Of a stretch of DNA of 17,946 nt, positions 13,776 to 17,946 are shown piece by piece. This DNA is from Actinomycetota bacterium (GTDB taxonomy: Bacteria > Actinomycetota > Actinomycetes > Nanopelagicales > Nanopelagicaceae), in contig CANHFN010000007.1 of the NCBI GenBank assembly GCA_947459935.1, positions 1 to 17,946 on the forward strand, in the 5' to 3' direction. A model generated the notes under the pieces. The model had not been told where the DNA came from. It did no database searches and saw only the letters and a list, made by a program, of their open reading frames with translations. The position numbers and the translations under genes were made by a program. Numbering within the stretch: the stretch's first letter is position 1; each line of letters starts with the position of its first letter.

Positions 13776-14412
13776 GTGTAAGCACCTTTGTTAGTCCCAG
13801 GCCAATTAAGGCACCGAGTATTTGAGCCGCAATAAATTTAGAAACACATCCAGGTGCAATGCCAGCAAAAGAGTCAGAGAATATACGACCCACTGTTACA
13901 GCGGGATTTGCAAATGAAGTTGAACTTGTGAAGAAGTAAGCACTGCCGATCCAAGAAGCGACGATCACTGAAATGAGTGCAGTTTTTTCTTGTTGAATCA
14001 TCAGATTGATGATGAGAATTAAGCCAGCAGTTGCAACGATTTCACCCAGATATTGGTTTCCACCACTACGAACATTGGTAGAGATTTCATAGAGCGGATG
14101 ACTAAACATGGCATTTGCTAAAACCGCACCTGTTATTGCGCCTACAGTTTGGGCGATCACATACTGAAGAAAAGTTACTAAGTTAGTTCGCTTTTGAATT
14201 AAGTCAACCATCGTTACCACTGGATTGAAGTTAGCTCCGCTGATTGGCCCTAAGACCTGAATCAACACTGCCAAACCAAACACTGTTGAGATGGTGTTGA
14301 TCAGCAGCTGCACACCAATATCTTCAGAAAGATTAGTGGCCATAATTCCTGAGCCAACGACAATAGCTACAAGAGTGGCTGTTCCTAGGAACTCCCCGAC
14401 TACTTTCTTCAT
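13765..14412 (-). CDS. Aquaglyceroporin-type channel of arsenic operons (AqpS-like MIP)
   Basis: A 215-residue six-helix MIP-family channel. The two pore half-helix motifs are visible as N63-P-V (F-N-P-V-V) and N169-P-A (A-N-P-A-V-T-V-G-R). S-D-S-F-A-G-I-A-P near 179 resembles the S-D-T-F-A-G-I sequence of MIPs found next to arsC. In Sinorhizobium meliloti AqpS lets arsenite made by ArsC leave the cell down its gradient, and the 11-bp overlap with arsC here supports the same partnership. The frame extends five codons to a TTG at 14427. ATG 14412 is preferred, with TACGCT 6 nt upstream. The first asparagine box is NPV rather than the classic NPA. Confidence 0.9.
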   Translation of the reverse strand: MKKVVGEFLGTATLVAIVVGSGIMATNLSEDIGVQLLINTISTVFGLAVLIQVLGPISGANFNPVVTMVDLIQKRTNLVTFLQYVIAQTVGAITGAVLANAMFSHPLYEISTNVRSGGNQYLGEIVATAGLILIINLMIQQEKTALISVIVASWIGSAYFFTSSTSFANPAVTVGRIFSDSFAGIAPGCVSKFIAAQILGALIGLGLTKVLTHDK

Positions 14413-14418
14413 GGCAGC

Positions 14419-14424
14419 AGCGTA
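14419..14424 (-). promoter_or_regulatory. -10 hexamer of a probable leaderless promoter (aquaglyceroporin-arsC operon)
   Basis: TACGCT ends 6 nt before ATG 14412 on the minus strand and supports that start over the TTG at 14427. Confidence 0.4.
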
Positions 14425-14444
14425 CAACTCCTAAGCAAACACGA

Positions 14445-14494
14445 GGTAAACAAACACAAAACCCCACCGACCGAAATGGCCAATGGGGTTTTGT
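14445..14494 (-). terminator. Rho-independent terminator after the argG-FKBP operon
   Basis: A perfect 11-bp stem (14456-14466 with 14484-14494) can be extended inward by GGCC/GGTC pairing. On the minus strand it is followed by a T-rich tract. It lies 10 bp after the FKBP stop codon. Confidence 0.85.
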
Positions 14495-14504
14495 TTAAGG
14501 CTAA

Positions 14505-14978
14505 TTAAGAAACAGCGATGATGTCTACGACAAAGATCAGAGTTTCTTTTTCAAGAGGATGGCCAGCCATAGCGCCATAACCTTGTGAAGGAGGAATAAC
14601 TAGCAGACGACGACCACCAACTTTTGCTCCTGGCAATCCTTCCTGCCATCCAGTGATTACGCCAGATAGAGGGAATGTTGCAGGCTGTCCACTGGTCCAA
14701 GATGATTCAAGAATTTCCCCAGAAGACCATTGCATCAATGTGTAGTGAACTGTAAGAGTTGAAGTAGGTAGAACCTCAGCTCCAGTTCCAGGGATGATGT
14801 CTTCAGACTTCAACTCTGCAGGTGCATCACCTGATGGAGGAGTAATTGTTGGTGCTTCTCCTGCGTTAGCTGTTACTGATGGCATAGAACTTTTTCCTCC
14901 AAGTGATGTGAATGATGCAAACGCAATTGCTAGTACCGCCAAAACTGCAAATACTTTTATCAGGGTCTTTCTTGGCAT
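14505..14978 (-). CDS. FKBP-type peptidyl-prolyl cis-trans isomerase, exported or membrane-anchored
   Basis: Catalyses proline cis-trans isomerisation during folding of exported proteins. At 157 residues it has a basic start (M-P-R-K-T-L-I-K), a hydrophobic segment at about 8-22 acting as signal or anchor, a Pro/Ala/Ser linker, and one FKBP domain at about 57-157. Typical blocks are V-H-Y-T at 77-80, G-V-I-T-G-W-Q-E-G-L-P-G near 106, and R-R-L-L-V-I-P-P-S-Q-G-Y-G near 123. A clear AGGAG lies 5 nt before ATG 14978. It starts 11 bp after the argG stop, so it is the distal gene of the same operon and is followed by a terminator. Confidence 0.92.
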   Translation of the reverse strand: MPRKTLIKVFAVLAVLAIAFASFTSLGGKSSMPSVTANAGEAPTITPPSGDAPAELKSEDIIPGTGAEVLPTSTLTVHYTLMQWSSGEILESSWTSGQPATFPLSGVITGWQEGLPGAKVGGRRLLVIPPSQGYGAMAGHPLEKETLIFVVDIIAVS

Positions 14979-14989
14979 TTTTCTCCTCT

Positions 14990-16324
<1,335 letters not shown>

Positions 16325-16327
<3 letters not shown>

Positions 16328-17518
16328 ACGGATGTTAAGTGTTGGAAGTTTCTTCTCCAAGGCGGGAGTAATGGCCCATTGCGCGGTAATTTCTAGATAT
16401 CTATCGATCTCTGACTTTTCTGGCTTTGCATCTGTCTTGACTGCACGAATCATCAAATTTCGCGGAGTGTGCTCTCCCCCAACAAACTCAATAATTTCAA
16501 CTCGATATCCAACAATTCGCAATAATTGGGCGCGCAATGAGTCGGTCAAGAGATCACCAAGGCGCTCTTTCATCAAACCGAATTTGGTAATAGCACCCCA
16601 AGGTTCTGGTGCTTTATCGATTTGCTTTTGAATATCGTGATGACAACAAGGAGCGATCAACAATAGTTTGGCTTGGCCTTTAACCGCCCAGGCAATTGCA
16701 TCATCTGTTGCTGTGTCACAAGCATGCAGAGCGATTGCTACATCTGCAATATCTGATGTGGTTTTAGCAATTTCCTCTGCCTTAAAATGTATGGTCTTTG
16801 AGATGCTCAACTTTTGAGCGATGGCATTGTTACGATCTCTAGACTCTTCACGAATATCAATTCCTGTGACTACGACTGGGATTCCAGATTTCATAAGGTA
16901 CTGGTGTGCTGCAAAAGTTAGATAAGCATGACCACAGCCTAGGTCTGTAATTCGCAAGGGATTTTCTGTAGTTGGTTTATGAATTTGGCCAGCTTCAATT
17001 GCCGAGTTCAATGTTGGTGAAAGAAGTCGTAGGAACTCTTCTACTTGCTTGTATTTATCTTGCCTCGAAGGCTTGATTACACCTTTGGCATCTGCGATAC
17101 CAACCTCGTGCAGAAATGGATCACTTGAATCTAATAATCGATTCTTCTTTTTATCATGTGACAAGTTTTGCTCGACTTCATGCTTTTCTGTGTGTACTTG
17201 AGCATCACCGCTCTTAGTGATGCGCACCGAAAAAGCTTCGTTGGTAGATTCGACCGTTATGTTTGCGTAACCACTACCTAATAGCTCATCGACTGCGAGC
17301 TGATTTGGCAAAATATTTTTAGTAGTAGTTGCGCGTCCATCATTTTGCATCAACTGCAGGTTCAGGACGCCTTTGATCTCAACTAGCCGTACGTCTATAC
17401 GTTCATACTCAACCTGCATATTTCGAAGACGCCCAGATAAGACTGCACGAACAAAAGTGGAGGTATCTAAGATTCTAGAACTTGCCTGGATAAAGGCATC
17501 CTCTTTTGACAGTTGCAT
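16325..17518 (-). CDS. Class I SAM-dependent methyltransferase (GSTCD / Methyltransf_32-like)
   Basis: A 397-residue protein. The N-terminal about 180 residues are poorly conserved and may bind the substrate. The SAM-binding motif I is D-L-G-C-G-H-A-Y-L at 192-200, the acidic end of the second strand is G-I-D-I-R-E near 219-224, and A-L-H-A-C-D-T-A-T-D follows near 263. I-A-P-C-C-H-H-D-I at 288-296 is the hallmark P-C-C-H block of the GSTCD-like methyltransferase domain. The substrate is unknown; an RNA or small molecule is possible. ATG 17518 has TACACT 9 nt upstream, a looser fit than at other starts. It lies 9 bp upstream of argG on the same strand. Confidence 0.85.
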
Positions 17519-17527
17519 AATTTAGCA

Positions 17528-17533
17528 AGTGTA
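17528..17533 (-). promoter_or_regulatory. Possible -10 hexamer for the methyltransferase gene
   Basis: TACACT ends 9 nt before ATG 17518 on the minus strand, leaving a leader of only a few bases. Confidence 0.3.
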
Positions 17534-17591
17534 CCGTTGAAGCATAGCCTGATTCATGGGCCAAGCGTTCTTTTGCTAATGAGCCCACCAC

Positions 17592-17605
17592 ATAAAACGT
17601 TATAA
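17592..17605. promoter_or_regulatory. LacI-family-like operator upstream of the GH13 gene (tentative)
   Basis: A 14-bp imperfect palindrome centred on AACGTT (10 of 14 positions symmetric) has the A/T-flanked central CG typical of LacI/CcpA-type operators. It lies about 75 bp upstream of the GH13 start and upstream of the predicted -35. Confidence 0.25.
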
Positions 17606-17643
17606 AAGCGCAACCTTGCAGTGGTCGTTACACGCTTTTTACA

Positions 17644-17672
17644 TTGTCACAGAATTATCCATTCCGTAGCCT
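17644..17672 (+). promoter_or_regulatory. Promoter of the GH13 gene (-35 TTGTCA, -10 TAGCCT), probably leaderless
   Basis: TTGTCA at 17644-17649 is separated by exactly 17 bp from TAGCCT at 17667-17672, which ends 6 nt before ATG 17679. It is the best-formed -35/-10 pair in the window. Confidence 0.6.
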
Positions 17673-17678
17673 TCCATC

Positions 17679-17946
17679 ATGAAATCTTCTCCATGGTGGA
17701 AAGAAGCAACCATCTATCAGATCTATCCACGGTCATTTTTTGATAGTAATGGCGATGGCGAAGGTGATCTTCCTGGGATAACTTCAAAGCTTGAGTATGT
17801 GAAGTCATTAGGAGTAGATGCGATTTGGCTCAGCCCTTTTTATACATCCCCAAATAAAGATGGTGGCTATGACGTTGCTGATCCTCGTGATGTGGATCCA
17901 CGTTTTGGAAATTTAGCTGATGCTATAAAAATGATTGAGGTTGCAC
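17679..17946 (+). CDS. GH13 alpha-glucosidase / oligo-1,6-glucosidase-like, N-terminal part only
   Basis: The reading frame opens at ATG 17679 and runs off the right edge after 89 codons. The start [15 protein letters not shown] near residue 6, [10 protein letters not shown] near 27, and the first conserved GH13 strand [13 protein letters not shown], followed by G-G-Y-D-V-A-D, are typical of exo-acting alpha-glucosidases (oligo-1,6-glucosidase, sucrose or trehalose-type hydrolases). No signal peptide, so it should act in the cytoplasm on imported oligosaccharides. The catalytic Asp/Glu residues lie outside the window, so exact specificity cannot be judged. A promoter and a tentative LacI-type operator lie upstream. 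Confidence 0.92.
   Translation, partial: MKSSPWWKEATIYQIYPRSFFDSNGDGEGDLPGITSKLEYVKSLGVDAIWLSPFYTSPNKDGGYDVADPRDVDPRFGNLADAIKMIEVA

Noticed and set aside
14413..14427. TTG start for the aquaglyceroporin
   Set aside because: GGAG sits immediately against the TTG with no spacing, while ATG 14412 has TACGCT at 6 nt.

Overview
The window looks like chromosome from a low-to-medium-GC, streamlined freshwater actinobacterium of the acI / Nanopelagicales type ('Ca. Planktophila'-like). This is inferred from family content and style only. The pointers are DUF2510 proteins, a mycobacterial-type beta-carbonic anhydrase, a CGDxCP-type arsenate reductase, very tight gene packing, many secreted proteins with Pro/Thr stalks, a short C-x-K-S-G-K-K-L-V-W-N-K-G module, and mostly leaderless gene starts. 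I find no complete tRNA, rRNA, insertion sequence, CRISPR array or phage gene.

Layout. 1-941 (minus): secreted trypsin-like protease with an Ala/Lys/Glu repeat tail, running off the left edge. 1126-2049: small zinc-ribbon protein, then an AAC(2')-I-like aminoglycoside acetyltransferase whose stop codon abuts a tRNA 3'-end-like sequence, then an imperfect hairpin. 2069-4031 (minus): zinc-ribbon membrane protein and a secreted M6-like metalloprotease. 4206-7360 (plus): translationally coupled DUF1800/DUF1501 pair, the second with a Tat signal. 7350-7919 (minus): membrane-anchored Rieske protein. 8013-8751 (plus): two DUF2510 membrane proteins with a 52-aa two-helix protein and a strong terminator between them. 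8730-9872 (minus): DinB / PhnB-type VOC / 58-aa lipoprotein operon. 9948-10526 (minus): beta-carbonic anhydrase, divergent from a small membrane protein (10690-11010). 11073-12872 (minus): Ala-rich exported protein and an exported HExxH protein with the same N-terminal module as the first metalloprotease. 12973-14412: msrB converging on an arsenic pair (aquaglyceroporin then arsC). 14505-17518 (minus): FKBP isomerase, argG and a class I methyltransferase. 17679-end (plus): start of a GH13 alpha-glucosidase.

How it fits together. The left two thirds is dominated by envelope and secreted proteins: proteases, Tat-exported DUF1501, Rieske protein and small membrane or lipoproteins. The right third is metabolic and stress-related: methionine sulfoxide repair, arsenate detoxification, arginine synthesis and sugar use. 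The most striking general signal is a TANNNT hexamer placed 5-7 nt before the start codon of 13 of the 25 genes, which fits leaderless transcription. Genes inside operons and a few others have ordinary Shine-Dalgarno sites instead. This spacing was used to correct several starts. Two genes shorter than 60 codons (8271-8429 plus and 8730-8906 minus) are included.
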